The notes beneath the pieces are model-generated. The model was given only the letters and a program-made list of their open reading frames with translations, was not told the origin of the DNA and searched no databases. A stretch of 47,885 nucleotides of DNA from Prevotella conceptionensis 9403948 (GTDB taxonomy: Bacteria > Bacteroidota > Bacteroidia > Bacteroidales > Bacteroidaceae): assembly GCF_000312305.1 (NCBI RefSeq), contig NZ_HE999447.1:73514-121398 (forward strand), given 5' to 3'. The translations under genes and the position numbers were made by a program. Shown here piece after piece: positions 17,871 through 26,469 of the stretch. Positions within the stretch are counted from its first letter, which is position 1; each line of letters starts with the position of its first letter.

Positions 17871-18076
17871 GTTAAGCCCCAATCAGTCTTTAGGGCATGT
17901 TCTGGTTTTGTTCGCTTGCCGGCATGTTGTCTGTCTTATCCTTGAAGGCGTAGTGTTCTACATCGAGCGAATAAGGTAGGCAAGATGCCGGCAAGCAAAC
18001 GAATGATGAACACGAAACGGTGGAAACAACCTAAAATAATTGATAAGCGGTGTGACTACCGATTGGGGTTAAAACT
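17871..18076. repeat. 200-bp imperfect inverted repeat, MITE-like or structured
   Basis: Outer arms TTAAGCCCCAATC (from 17872) and GATTGGGGTTAA (18061-18072) are complementary. Inner arms GTTCGCTTGCCGGCAT (17910-17925) and ATGCCGGCAAGCAAAC (17985-18000) pair with one mismatch, and the similarity continues into CTTATC/ATAAGG. The loop is about 30 bases. The arms differ in length by about 35 bases, so it is either a decayed palindromic element or two opposed copies of one unit. No ORF lies inside. Confidence 0.6.
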
Positions 18077-18292
18077 TTCTTCGTCAAGAACTGCTGAATT
18101 CAATCCGTGTTCCAACCGAAGACCACTTACACGGAAGAACTTTTAGGGTGGATGATGGTCTGAAAGGGGCTTACCTTTCGAAAACAAAATCCGCAATGCC
18201 TATTCAAGAGCATTGCGGATAGAGCAATCGAGCCGATTTGAAGTTTGCAGTCAGCGAGATAAAAAATAACATAAGCAATATGGCTAAACGAA
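18077..18292. other. Intergenic with small hairpins
   Basis: CCGTGTTCC and its weak partner near 18105-18135, and a perfect 11-bp stem ATCCGCAATGC (18189-18199 with 18210-18220) that on the minus strand is followed by ATTTTGTTTT. The latter may be a second terminator for the NlpE-like gene. No coding region seen. Confidence 0.5.
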
Positions 18293-18337
18293 ATCATCCC
18301 GCACGGAGAGACATACGCCCCAACCGTACGGGATGAT
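18293..18337 (-). terminator. Hairpin after the NlpE-like gene
   Basis: ATCATCCCGCACGG (18293-18306) pairs with CCGTACGGGATGAT (18324-18337), with one non-Watson-Crick pair. The tract after it on the minus strand (TTTCGTTT) is a modest terminator signal. Confidence 0.6.
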
Positions 18338-18365
18338 AAAATGGTTTTACTTCTTAATGCTGTAA

Positions 18366-18827
18366 TTACTTAACCAGCTTCAAGGTGTAGTCGTTGCCAC
18401 TGGCAGCCTCTTCCAATTGGTCGTTAACAACGCTCAAAGTAGCGTCGTCTTTAACGAGCAGATAAAGAGCGTTATCCTTGTCCATAGGTAACTTGTAAGC
18501 CGTTACAGCCTTACCCTTAACGTCTTTCTTAATCATTTCAACGTTGCCGGTGTAGGTCTTCACGTCGTCTTTGCCGTCCTTAGCCTGCAAGTAAACCTCT
18601 TCCATCGTGAAGGTCTTTGCAGAGTCGCCAGACAAAGTTACAGTATACTTGATACCAGGACCGTCTGCTGCGGGGATAGTTCCGCTATAAGTCATGCCTG
18701 TTGCAGCATTTGTTGTGTCAACAGCCATAACCGAGTCCTTAGGATTTTCTGCCTTAGCGTTCTTGCCCGTTTGGTTACAAGAAGCGATAACTGCGCAAGC
18801 AGCTACCATCATAAATAACTTTTTCAT
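18366..18827 (-). CDS. NlpE N-terminal-like lipoprotein
   Basis: A 153-residue lipoprotein: MKKLFMMVAACAVIAS followed by lipobox Cys17 (VIASC). Then a Ser/Thr-rich linker and a beta-rich domain with YSGTIPAADGPGIKYTVTL and YTGNVEMIKK, matching the N-terminal (copper-resistance NlpE) domain, with the small-barrel pattern of G-IP-ADGPGI. In E. coli NlpE senses surface or copper stress; here only the N-terminal domain is present, so a signalling role cannot be assumed. It has its own promoter and is divergent from a thiol-oxidoreductase-like gene. Confidence 0.75.
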   Translation of the reverse strand: MKKLFMMVAACAVIASCNQTGKNAKAENPKDSVMAVDTTNAATGMTYSGTIPAADGPGIKYTVTLSGDSAKTFTMEEVYLQAKDGKDDVKTYTGNVEMIKKDVKGKAVTAYKLPMDKDNALYLLVKDDATLSVVNDQLEEAASGNDYTLKLVK

Positions 18828-18860
18828 GTTTCTCTTTTTATGTTTTAATTAAATCGGATG

Positions 18861-18890
18861 CAAACTTAGAACAAAAAACGCATAAAACAA
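18861..18890 (-). promoter_or_regulatory. Promoter of the NlpE-like gene
   Basis: Minus strand TTG (18888-18890), 19 bases, TAAGTTTG (18861-18868). Confidence 0.7.
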
Positions 18891-18988
18891 TGATTTGTAT
18901 TCATAAAAGAGTTTAAAATGATGGATAAAAGTTGTTTTATGAGTAACTTTGTGCTTAACAACATAAACCAAATCATAAAGACAACACA

Positions 18989-19885
18989 ATGAGCAAAGTA
19001 ATCATAACCAACGTTACCGACCCAGTTTGCCCTTGGTGCTGGGGCGAAGAACCCTTTTTCAGAAAGTTAGAGACCCATTTCCCAAACCTTATAACTTGGC
19101 GAAACGTTATGGGCGGCCTTGTTGAGGATATGAATAAGAACAAACCGGCCGACATGGACGTCCGCTCCTATTATAATAAGGAAAACAAAGACTTCATAGC
19201 CCATTGCCTGGAAACGGCCGATAAACACCACATGCCCATCAAAGCGGAAGGATTCAACCTCTTTTCTGAAACAGAAAACTCATCTTTCCCCCTTTGCATC
19301 GCCTTTAAAGCGGCGCAAATGGCCGACACGAAAAAGGCCGTTCTCTTTCTGTATAACTTGCGCGCGGCAGTTATGGCCGAGGCCAGACAAGCTATATCCG
19401 AAGCCGAACTTATTGCCATTGCCGACGAAAGTGGCATCGACATCGCCGCTTTTCTCGACCCATTGAACGATGGTTCGGCCGAAAAAGCTTTTTGGCAAGA
19501 CGTTGAAGAGGCCAAAGCCCTCAAAGTTGAGGTGTTTCCCACCTTTGTTTTCGAGTACGAAGGCAAAAAGATGGCTCTTAAAAGTTTCCGTGATTACAAC
19601 ACGATGGCTGCCATGATAAAGGCTGTTAGTGGTGGAAAGCTATTGCCACAAGCCGTTAGTTTCTCGCCAGAGACTTTGTTCGTACTAATGGAAACGCATC
19701 CCCGACTAGCTGCCGAAGAGGTGAAAGAGGCTTTCGACTTTGCCGACTTGCAAACTATGGAGGATGCCATTGCTCCACTTTTGGCCACTGGAGAACTGAT
19801 AAAACAACCTGCCGACAACAGCTATTTCGTGAGAAAGCCTGCCAAAGGCATGGCATGCGACCTAACAACAGGTATCTGTAAATAA
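18989..19885 (+). CDS. FrnE/DsbA-family thiol oxidoreductase-like protein
   Basis: A 298-residue cytosolic protein (no signal peptide). A thioredoxin-fold redox motif CPWC lies at residues 14-17 within DPVCPWCWGEEPF, an all-helical insert follows, and the cis-proline loop is VEVFPTFVF near residue 178. About 70 further C-terminal residues (ETLFVLMETHPRLAAEEVKE onward) look like a winged-helix-type add-on. It is related to FrnE-like isomerases, here probably acting on cytosolic dithiols. A TAACTTTG box near 18944 may be its promoter. Confidence 0.75.
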   Translation: MSKVIITNVTDPVCPWCWGEEPFFRKLETHFPNLITWRNVMGGLVEDMNKNKPADMDVRSYYNKENKDFIAHCLETADKHHMPIKAEGFNLFSETENSSFPLCIAFKAAQMADTKKAVLFLYNLRAAVMAEARQAISEAELIAIADESGIDIAAFLDPLNDGSAEKAFWQDVEEAKALKVEVFPTFVFEYEGKKMALKSFRDYNTMAAMIKAVSGGKLLPQAVSFSPETLFVLMETHPRLAAEEVKEAFDFADLQTMEDAIAPLLATGELIKQPADNSYFVRKPAKGMACDLTTGICK

Positions 19886-19933
19886 CATCATACGCCGAGG
19901 AACGTATCCTTGTTTGCAGGAGATAAGAGAACA

Positions 19934-19970
19934 GGGGGGGAGTATTGCATAGGTAATACATCCCCTCTTC
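19934..19970 (+). terminator. Terminator after the FrnE-like gene
   Basis: GGGGGGAGTATT pairs imperfectly with GTAATACATCCCC, followed by TCTTCCTT. Confidence 0.6.
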
Positions 19971-20067
19971 CTTGCTGCGAACAAGCTCTCACCCAACTCC
20001 ACTCCTACAACTAGGAGTAGAAACGACAAACCGCATATCCGCTATTAACTGCTTAGATAAAACTCCG

Positions 20068-20322
20068 AACCTCCCCAAACTCACAAGCACCATCAACCCA
20101 CAAACTAACCAACTCCATTAACTCACAACTCACAAACTCATCAACCCACAAACTAACCAACTCCATTAACTCACAACACGTCAACTCACAAACTCATTAA
20201 CCCACAAACTAACCAACTCCATTAAATCACAAACTCATCAACTCATCAATTCATCAACCCATCGACTCACAAACTCACAAACTCACAAACTCACAAACGC
20301 ATCAACTCAAAATCTTAAAATA
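20068..20322 (+). repeat. AACTCA-type low-complexity array
   Basis: Dozens of near-copies of AACTCAC / AACTCATC / AACCCAC at 7-10 base steps, with a larger unit of about 56 bases (AACTCACAA...AACCAACTCCATT) repeated two to three times. Purine-poor and G-poor on the plus strand. Directly followed by repeat copy 3. Confidence 0.85.
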
Positions 20323-20945
20323 TTATCTTTTATTTTACAACGCCGCTCTTTTTTTCGCTCTGTTCTAGCGAAAATATAGGCCATAAAGCAGGTAAATTAC
20401 CTCTTTTTCTAACCTTTCACGCTATTCGTTTTGTCCATTTTTAAGAATACAACCTGCATTTTGCACCATTTAGCCTTTCTAGTTTGGTTGACTGCCCGTA
20501 ATTCTTCAAGCCCAATTATCCGCTTTTAGTCCCTAAAATCTCACTTTTTAACGAAAACTTCGTCCTTTCGGGACACATTTCAATATCTAAAAAAGGGTTT
20601 GTTTATACCATTGCGGCGTATATTTATGCTTTTTGCCTTACATTTTGTACTGCGTTTAGCACCTTTTTACCTTGCATTTTGCACCAAAACGCACTGCATT
20701 TTGCACCAAAACACACTGCATTTTGCACCAAAACGCACTGCGTTTTGCACCATATTGCACTACATTTAGCACCAAATAGCCCCAAAATGGGTGCAAATGG
20801 CGGTTCTTTATAATAAATATTCATCTTGCCAGCATTTATAACTACCCCCCTTTTGCACCTAAACCAACCTTCGCGAGAATCGATTTTTTGCGGCAAGGTG
20901 AGCGATTGGTGAACAGAAAGGGCACTCATAATGTTAAATTTAGCA
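20322..20945 (+). repeat. Composite intergenic repeat, copy 3
   Basis: Begins with a block shared with copy 4 (TTTTATTTTACAA, then GTTCTAGCGAAAATATAGGC near 20363, then TTTGCACCATTTAGCCTTTCTAG near 20459, which is a solitary array unit). Then ATACCATTG, TTTATGCTTTTTGCCTT, the 22-bp array, CCCCAAAATGGGTG, GGCGGTT, AATAAATATTCAT, GAGAATCGATTTTTTGCGGC and GGCACTCATAATGTTAAA. The tail seen in copies 1, 2 and 4 is lost here and replaced by unrelated sequence. Confidence 0.85.
20661..20770 (+). repeat. 22-bp tandem array in copy 3
   Basis: Four to five very regular units (GCATTTTGCACCA plus AAACGCACT and variants), the most homogeneous of the three arrays, suggesting recent expansion. Confidence 0.8.
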
Positions 20946-21363
20946 CCGAATAGTTTACAAATGTTCGAGGATTGAGTTGCCTTTTAAACAAGACAAGGTT
21001 GGAATGGACATCGTTCCCACCAACTAACACCGTAGCAGTTGTTACACAGTAAGCGGCAAAGGGAGTGGTCTAGGCAATTGCAGGAATGACTCCTACCAAA
21101 AGACCTGTGAAAATGAAAGCACTAATCTCAAAACCATGTTGGCCTAGGCACCCCATCACTTACAGAACGGCGGTTATGGTGGGCTGCAACAACTAGCATA
21201 AACCTCATGAAGATTGTGGTTAAGCGTTAAATAAAACTAACAATCAGGGTGTTTAGAAACAAGGTTCGTTCTTTTGTCGTATTTTTGCAAGGTGAATAGT
21301 TGTGCGCCGTAAACAAGGGTGCACATACTTGGTTGCCGGTAGGCACAATCAATGGTTTTGCAC
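20946..21363. other. Intergenic, possibly decayed coding sequence
   Basis: Base composition looks more gene-like than the repeats around it. Short open stretches in one frame (for example TNTVAVVTQ and KRPVKMKALISK) are broken by several stops. I could not identify a parent gene. A TATTTTTG box near 21280 could serve the next gene. Confidence 0.3.
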
Positions 21364-21684
21364 ATGAACAAAAACAAACACATCAGACGTTTTCTTGCAT
21401 GGATGTTCATCGTAACATTCATGTCGGTGTTTGTTATCAAAGACTTTCATGCACACGAAGACCATTCTTCCAAGGTGCATCTCGCATGCGACGGCACGAC
21501 AAAAGCCCTAAAATCATCGTGTTTCATCTGCGACTTTGTCATGCACAACGCTGGCGCGCCCATACTACAGGTCTATCGGCCAGCAGTGTTTGCCACTATC
21601 CTCACACCTTACATTTTCACCCAACAAGTTGTTTACCGCCATGTTGAAGCGGTAAATAGCCACTCGCCGCCTACACGCGCTTAA
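21364..21684 (+). CDS. His/Cys-rich small membrane protein ahead of a TonB receptor
   Basis: 106 residues from the internal ATG at 21364; an upstream ATG at 21352 adds four residues. One N-terminal membrane segment (about 9-27), then a probable extracytoplasmic stretch with HAHEDH, HLAC and SSCFICDF, and a second hydrophobic segment (about 70-86). The clustered His and the CxxC-like pair suggest transition-metal binding. Similar small proteins often precede metal TonB receptors in Bacteroidota, and proteobacterial DUF2946 proteins have a comparable plan. Family identity is not proven. Confidence 0.6.
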   Translation: MNKNKHIRRFLAWMFIVTFMSVFVIKDFHAHEDHSSKVHLACDGTTKALKSSCFICDFVMHNAGAPILQVYRPAVFATILTPYIFTQQVVYRHVEAVNSHSPPTRA

Positions 21685-21782
21685 CTTTTCCAGCCATTAC
21701 ACCCCCATTGCATCCATATCAGTGGGACAAGTGCGCCTTTTCGGATAGGTATAATGGGCTGCATTTACATTTTAATCACAGG

Positions 21783-21803
21783 CGGCCGAACAAGGTTCGG
21801 CCG
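21783..21803 (+). other. Hairpin in the leader of the TonB receptor gene
   Basis: CGGCCGAAC (21783-21791) and GTTCGGCCG (21795-21803) pair perfectly around AAG. It lies 86 bases before the receptor start with no T run. No cobalamin-riboswitch box was recognised around it. Confidence 0.5.
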
Positions 21804-21889
21804 ACTCCTCCAATCAGTAATTGTACACTGTTTGCTTGACGTGCCGAAACGATAAATCGCAATGCACGCAAGCTAACACACATTGACGT

Positions 21890-24052
21890 ATGGTTAAAAG
21901 AACTTTTCTTTGCGTCGCACTCGTTGCGAACATTGCGCTGTGGGCTACTGCAAAGGTGCAAAGCACCGCACAACCCAACTTGTTAAGCCAACAAACCGAC
22001 ACGACGACAAACATGAACAAAAAGAGCAACAAGTCGGTTTTTGGCAAGGAACACAACATCAAGGAGGTTGTTGTAACAGGCGTGCACCAACAAGCCAGCA
22101 TCAACAGCGTAAGCGACAGGATAGGCGAAAACCTTATCGATCGCTCTATGGGCAAATCGCTTGCTTCCATTCTCGAACATGTTAGTGGAGTAAGCTCCAT
22201 TCAGACAGGGACAACGGTGGCCAAACCCGTTATCAACGGCATGTATGGCAACCGAATACTCATCGTTAACAATGGGGCGCGGCAGACTGGACAGCAATGG
22301 GGAGCCGACCATGCACCCGAAATTGACCAAAACAGCAGCGGTTCTATCGAGGTTATCAAAGGGGCAGAGTCTGTAAGGTATGGCTCTGAGGCTTTGGGCG
22401 GAATAATCGTGATGAACCAAAAGGCACTACCTTATGGGCTAAGTGGCGTTTCAGGCCACTTACGAACGCTCTATGGCAGCAATGGCAAGCGCTATTCTGT
22501 TGTGACACAAGCAGAAGGGACGATGCCTTTCAACAATAGTTTGGCTTGGCGACTGCAAGGGACCTACGCCAATTCGGGCGACCAAAGCGCAGCCAAATAC
22601 TTGCTTAACAACACGGGCTATCGCGAACACGACTTCTCCGCATCATTGGGCTATAAGTACAACAACCTTAAATTGGAAGGCTATTACAGCATGTACAACT
22701 TAAAGTTAGGTGTTATGCTAAGCGCACAAATGGGTAGCGAAGACTTGTTAAAGCAGCGTATAGAACTGGGGCAACCCGTGGAAGTATCGCCATACACCAG
22801 GCATATCGACTACCCTTTCCAGCATGTCGTTCACCATACGGCCATTGGTAAGGCCTTTTTCGATGCAGGCAAGTACGGCAACTTTCAATGGCAGACTGCC
22901 TTTCAGTACGATGACCGCAAAGAAAACCGCATCCGAAGGATGAACCTTTCGGATATTCCCGCCGTTAGCCTGTTCCTTACTTCATTTCAAAACCAACTGA
23001 AATGGAATTTGGCCTACAACAGATGGAACACCGAGGCCGGCGCATCTTACTTGCACATTCGTAACCGCAACCAAGCGGGAACGGGCGTTGTGCCCCTTAT
23101 CCCGAACTACACCGAGTATGACTTAGGCATTTATGCCATACAGAAGTATCGCCACGAGAATTGGACGGCAGAGGCAGGCATACGCTTTGACAACCAAGAA
23201 ACGCGTGCGTCGGGCTACGACTATACGGGTAAGCTCTATGGCGGGCACCACATTTTCAGTAACTTCTCGTACAATCTTGGTATGAGCTATCGTTTGAACG
23301 AGCAGTTGAAACTAACTTCTAACTTAGGTTTGGCGTGGCGTGCACCACACGTGCACGAGCTTTACAGCAACGGAAACGAGCTGGGTTCGGGCATGTTCGT
23401 CATGGGCGACTCAACCATGCACTCGGAACAGAGCACAAAATGGGTCACTTCGCTATCCTACCGCTCAGCCTTTGCAGAGGTTAGGGTAGATGCCTACCTG
23501 CAATGGATAAACGGATACATCTACGACGAACCAGAAAGAGGCAAGTATGTCACGGTGATTTCAGGTTCATATCCGCTTTTCCAATACAAGCAAACCGATG
23601 CCTTCCTCCGAGGGGTAGACTTCGATGTGCGGCTAAAACCCATGCAACACTTGGAATACCACCTGCTTTCAGGCCTTATCTGGGCCAACGAAAAGCGGAC
23701 AGGCAACTATCTGCCCTATATCCCATCGGCGCGTTTCGACCACGACTTGACCTGGGAAGACATTCGCGTGGGTAAGGGCAACGCATGGTTACAATTAAAG
23801 CACAGGCTGGTTTTAAAGCAGACGCGCTTTAACCCCGCAAGCGACCTCATCGACTTTACGCCTCCCACATACAACCTCTTCGGGTTTGAGGCAGGCATAG
23901 AATGGCCGCTTAGCGATCGGAATAAATTGCGTGTGCTGTTGGCTGCCGACAACCTCTTTAACAAAGAATATAAGGAATACACCAACCGCTCGCGTTATTA
24001 CGCCCACGATATGGGGCGCGACATGCGGCTCTCCATCGGCTGGTTCTTCTAA
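21890..24052 (+). CDS. TonB-dependent outer-membrane receptor, probably for a metal or metal complex
   Basis: A 720-residue protein: signal peptide (about 1-25), then the plug from about residue 60 (VVVTGVHQQASINSVSD, VSGVSSIQTG, KPVINGMYGNRILIVNNGA, IEVIKGAESVRYGSEALGG) and a 22-strand barrel ending in an aromatic GWFF, typical of outer-membrane insertion. There is no carboxypeptidase-like N-terminal extension and no SusD neighbour, so it is not a glycan SusC. The plug resembles ZnuD/metal-type receptors, and the flanking genes are His-rich. Substrate (zinc, copper, haem) is inferred, not shown. The sequence is intact. Confidence 0.85.
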   Translation: MVKRTFLCVALVANIALWATAKVQSTAQPNLLSQQTDTTTNMNKKSNKSVFGKEHNIKEVVVTGVHQQASINSVSDRIGENLIDRSMGKSLASILEHVSGVSSIQTGTTVAKPVINGMYGNRILIVNNGARQTGQQWGADHAPEIDQNSSGSIEVIKGAESVRYGSEALGGIIVMNQKALPYGLSGVSGHLRTLYGSNGKRYSVVTQAEGTMPFNNSLAWRLQGTYANSGDQSAAKYLLNNTGYREHDFSASLGYKYNNLKLEGYYSMYNLKLGVMLSAQMGSEDLLKQRIELGQPVEVSPYTRHIDYPFQHVVHHTAIGKAFFDAGKYGNFQWQTAFQYDDRKENRIRRMNLSDIPAVSLFLTSFQNQLKWNLAYNRWNTEAGASYLHIRNRNQAGTGVVPLIPNYTEYDLGIYAIQKYRHENWTAEAGIRFDNQETRASGYDYTGKLYGGHHIFSNFSYNLGMSYRLNEQLKLTSNLGLAWRAPHVHELYSNGNELGSGMFVMGDSTMHSEQSTKWVTSLSYRSAFAEVRVDAYLQWINGYIYDEPERGKYVTVISGSYPLFQYKQTDAFLRGVDFDVRLKPMQHLEYHLLSGLIWANEKRTGNYLPYIPSARFDHDLTWEDIRVGKGNAWLQLKHRLVLKQTRFNPASDLIDFTPPTYNLFGFEAGIEWPLSDRNKLRVLLAADNLFNKEYKEYTNRSRYYAHDMGRDMRLSIGWFF

Positions 24053-24097
24053 AAAAACAACAAACATTGACAATTAAACAACAAAACTAATAAGGTT

Positions 24098-25132
24098 ATG
24101 AAAAAGAATTTTTTCAAATCAATGCTGGCACTATCTTGTGCTGCATTATTCGCACTAGCATTCACCGCTTGTGACAACAAAGTGGACACACCGGTTGACG
24201 AAACGAAAAACAAGTTACACGAAGACCCCGTGAAGGTAACTGTGCAGCTGGTTCAAGGCCACATGCACGCCAATTGGCTTTACGTTGACACGGAGGGAGG
24301 ATTCCACCAAGACTCTGAATCGAAAGCAAAATACTTGAAACGCATCCAAGAAATAACCTACGAGGTAAAGCCCGGCAAAGGTTGGACGCTAGCAGAAGGC
24401 AGTGCCGACAAGTTCTATGTGGTGAAAGCCCACGATTATAGTACAGAAAAAGGGTTCGAAAATCCCGCCCCTGTCTATCTCTTGTTCATCAAATACTATA
24501 ACGCCAAAGGCGAATACATAAACGGACAATTTGTGAAAAATGGTCAGGATGCCATTCACCAGCACTTCTTTACGGTTGAAAACGTGAAAGAACTGATGAG
24601 CGGAAGGGACGTATCCAGTAAGCCCAACACCCCAGATTACATCGCTTACAAATACACAGACACCACACCCTGGGACAAAACGGTGAAATACGACGGTGCC
24701 AAACTGACTGGCACCACCAATCCCATCGGGCTTAAAGGGGTGATGAAATTTTTGAAAGACGATGTAACGATGGACCTCCGCATTAGGCTATATCATGGAT
24801 TTCAAGGAAAGAAGGACCCTCGCACGGGTAAATTCAGTCCCTATTATCGATTCTCGCCCATGCAGTTGCAACAGGGAACCTGGGACATAAACTTCACCGT
24901 TCCTGTGGTGGTGTATGCAGACAGGGAAGATTACATCGGAGAAGATACCTTTAAGGAGGACATGGACATTGACAATTTTCCAGAAAATGGTTTTAAAGAA
25001 GATGTAAGCAACAAACTGATTCACCGCATTATGAAGGCCCTTAACCTTTCATGGACAGAGGCTCTTCGCGATTATCACAAGTCCATCTTCACAACAGCAC
25101 CACACGACTTAGGCAAAGGTATTTGGTTGTAA
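24098..25132 (+). CDS. His-rich lipoprotein, partner of the TonB receptor
   Basis: A 344-residue lipoprotein with a signal peptide ending in lipobox FTAC (Cys25). Histidines cluster in GHMHANW near residue 55, GGFHQD, AIHQHFF near 150 and RDYHKS/APHD close to the C terminus, suggesting metal or haem capture at the cell surface. It starts 45 bases after the receptor gene and ends at a strong terminator, so it is very likely co-transcribed. I do not recognise the family. Confidence 0.65.
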   Translation: MKKNFFKSMLALSCAALFALAFTACDNKVDTPVDETKNKLHEDPVKVTVQLVQGHMHANWLYVDTEGGFHQDSESKAKYLKRIQEITYEVKPGKGWTLAEGSADKFYVVKAHDYSTEKGFENPAPVYLLFIKYYNAKGEYINGQFVKNGQDAIHQHFFTVENVKELMSGRDVSSKPNTPDYIAYKYTDTTPWDKTVKYDGAKLTGTTNPIGLKGVMKFLKDDVTMDLRIRLYHGFQGKKDPRTGKFSPYYRFSPMQLQQGTWDINFTVPVVVYADREDYIGEDTFKEDMDIDNFPENGFKEDVSNKLIHRIMKALNLSWTEALRDYHKSIFTTAPHDLGKGIWL

Positions 25133-25168
25133 GGCTTTTACAAGGGGCCATACAGAACTGCCCATTAT

Positions 25169-25222
25169 AACGAACAACGTGCGTTTCGATACAAGCGAAA
25201 CGCACGTTGTTCGTTTATTGTT
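25169..25222 (+). terminator. Strong terminator between the lipoprotein gene and oxyR
   Basis: A perfect 20-bp stem (25169-25188 with 25196-25215) with a seven-base loop and TTATTGTTCT after it. The genes converge here, so it probably serves both strands. Confidence 0.9.
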
Positions 25223-25261
25223 CTCCGCTACATCAGAACTTGCAATAAAGAGAAACGTATT

Positions 25262-26188
25262 CTATATCTTTTTCTGCGTCTGCCTCAACGTCAGCATGTC
25301 CTTAGGTACGCTCGCTTGTATCTCTTCAACAAGCAGGCTGCGCAGTGTTTTGCGAATAAAGTTCTTGCCGGTTATCATCACAATCTCGCGTGTTGGCACA
25401 GGGATGGCAAAGGGGCGCACAAGGCGTTTGTGGGTTTCGTCTAGCTGGTGCACGGCCAATTCGGGTATGAAGGTGATGCCCTTGCCGCTTTCAACAATAC
25501 GCATGAACGTTTCGATGCTGCCTAAGGTATAGGCTTTCTTGGCAGCCGAAGCTGCTTTAAGGTGGCAAAACTTCACCAATTGGTCGCGAAAGCAATGCCC
25601 TTCATCAAGCAACCACAGATATTCGCCCGTTAGGTCGGCTGTTTTTATGCTCTCTTTGCTGAACAACGGGTCGCCATCGGCCACGTATGCAAAGAACTGT
25701 TCGTAGAACAACGGCAGGCTATCAAACTCGTCCAATCCCTCTAATTGTGCCAATATGCCCGCATCTACATCGCCCCGAACCAAGGCCCGTTTCAAGTCTT
25801 CGGTCTTCATCTCCACGATGCGCACATCCATATCGGGATATTTGTTCATTAGTTGAGGGAAGAAACGTGGTATAAGATAGGGGGCGATGGTGGGTAAGAT
25901 GCCGATGGTGAAAGTTCCGAGCAAGGAATGTTTCTCCTCTTCCACCGTCTCTTTGAGCTTTCGCGCACGCAGCAACACTTTCCATGCCTGTTCCACAACC
26001 AATCGTCCAGTGGAAGTTGGGGCGATGGGCTGACTCTTTCTGTCGAATATTTTCAGTCCTAACTCGTCTTCTAACTTCTGCACCATCGAGCTTAATGTTG
26101 GCTGCGTAACGCCACAATATTCGGCAGCCTTGGCAAAATGGCGGAACCTAAACACCGCCATCACATATTCTAGTTGTTGTAAAGTCAT
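25262..26188 (-). CDS. oxyR: LysR-type peroxide sensor OxyR
   Basis: 308 residues. The N-terminal winged helix-turn-helix is FAKAAEYCGVTQPTLSSMVQKLE (about 18-40). In the sensor domain the two redox cysteines are Cys199 and Cys208 (EGHCFRDQLVKFC), exactly the spacing and numbering of E. coli OxyR, where peroxide makes them form a disulfide that switches on defence genes. This makes OxyR far more likely than a general LysR regulator. No catalase or alkyl hydroperoxide reductase gene lies in the window. Confidence 0.93.
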   Translation of the reverse strand: MTLQQLEYVMAVFRFRHFAKAAEYCGVTQPTLSSMVQKLEDELGLKIFDRKSQPIAPTSTGRLVVEQAWKVLLRARKLKETVEEEKHSLLGTFTIGILPTIAPYLIPRFFPQLMNKYPDMDVRIVEMKTEDLKRALVRGDVDAGILAQLEGLDEFDSLPLFYEQFFAYVADGDPLFSKESIKTADLTGEYLWLLDEGHCFRDQLVKFCHLKAASAAKKAYTLGSIETFMRIVESGKGITFIPELAVHQLDETHKRLVRPFAIPVPTREIVMITGKNFIRKTLRSLLVEEIQASVPKDMLTLRQTQKKI

Positions 26189-26213
26189 TCTATCTATATT
26201 GTTTTGCGTGATA

Positions 26214-26245
26214 CAAAGTTACAACATTAAAGCAACAACACCAAA
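26214..26245 (-). promoter_or_regulatory. oxyR promoter
   Basis: Minus strand TTTG (26242-26245), 20 bases, TAACTTTG (26214-26221), 26 bases before the start codon. Confidence 0.65.
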
Positions 26246-26333
26246 GTTTCTTGATAATTAAGATTTGCAGATGGGCAATGGCGTAAACAAGTAAGTGCCA
26301 ACCGTATTACATCTGGCAGTAGACAGAATGCAA

Positions 26334-26365
26334 ACGCGAGCCTAGGCTAGGGCCTAAGCTCGCGT
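26334..26365 (-). terminator. Hairpin after the glycogen operon
   Basis: ACGCGAGCCTAGG (26334-26346) pairs with CCTAAGCTCGCGT (26353-26365), allowing one G-U type pair. No clear T run follows on the minus strand, so termination there is inferred from position. Confidence 0.5.
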
Positions 26366-26469
26366 AACTAATAATTTACCTGGCAATTGGGAACATAAAA
26401 ATAATTTGTTGCACCAACAACACTTGGTAAAAAGTATGTAGGAAGAATGTAGGCTATCCTATTGCCCTT

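Noticed and set aside
20661-20770. CRISPR array
   Set aside because: Units are adjacent with no spacers and there is no cas gene in the window.
21684-21890. Cobalamin riboswitch ahead of the TonB receptor
   Set aside because: No B12-box or characteristic GCCACTG element could be seen; only one plain hairpin.
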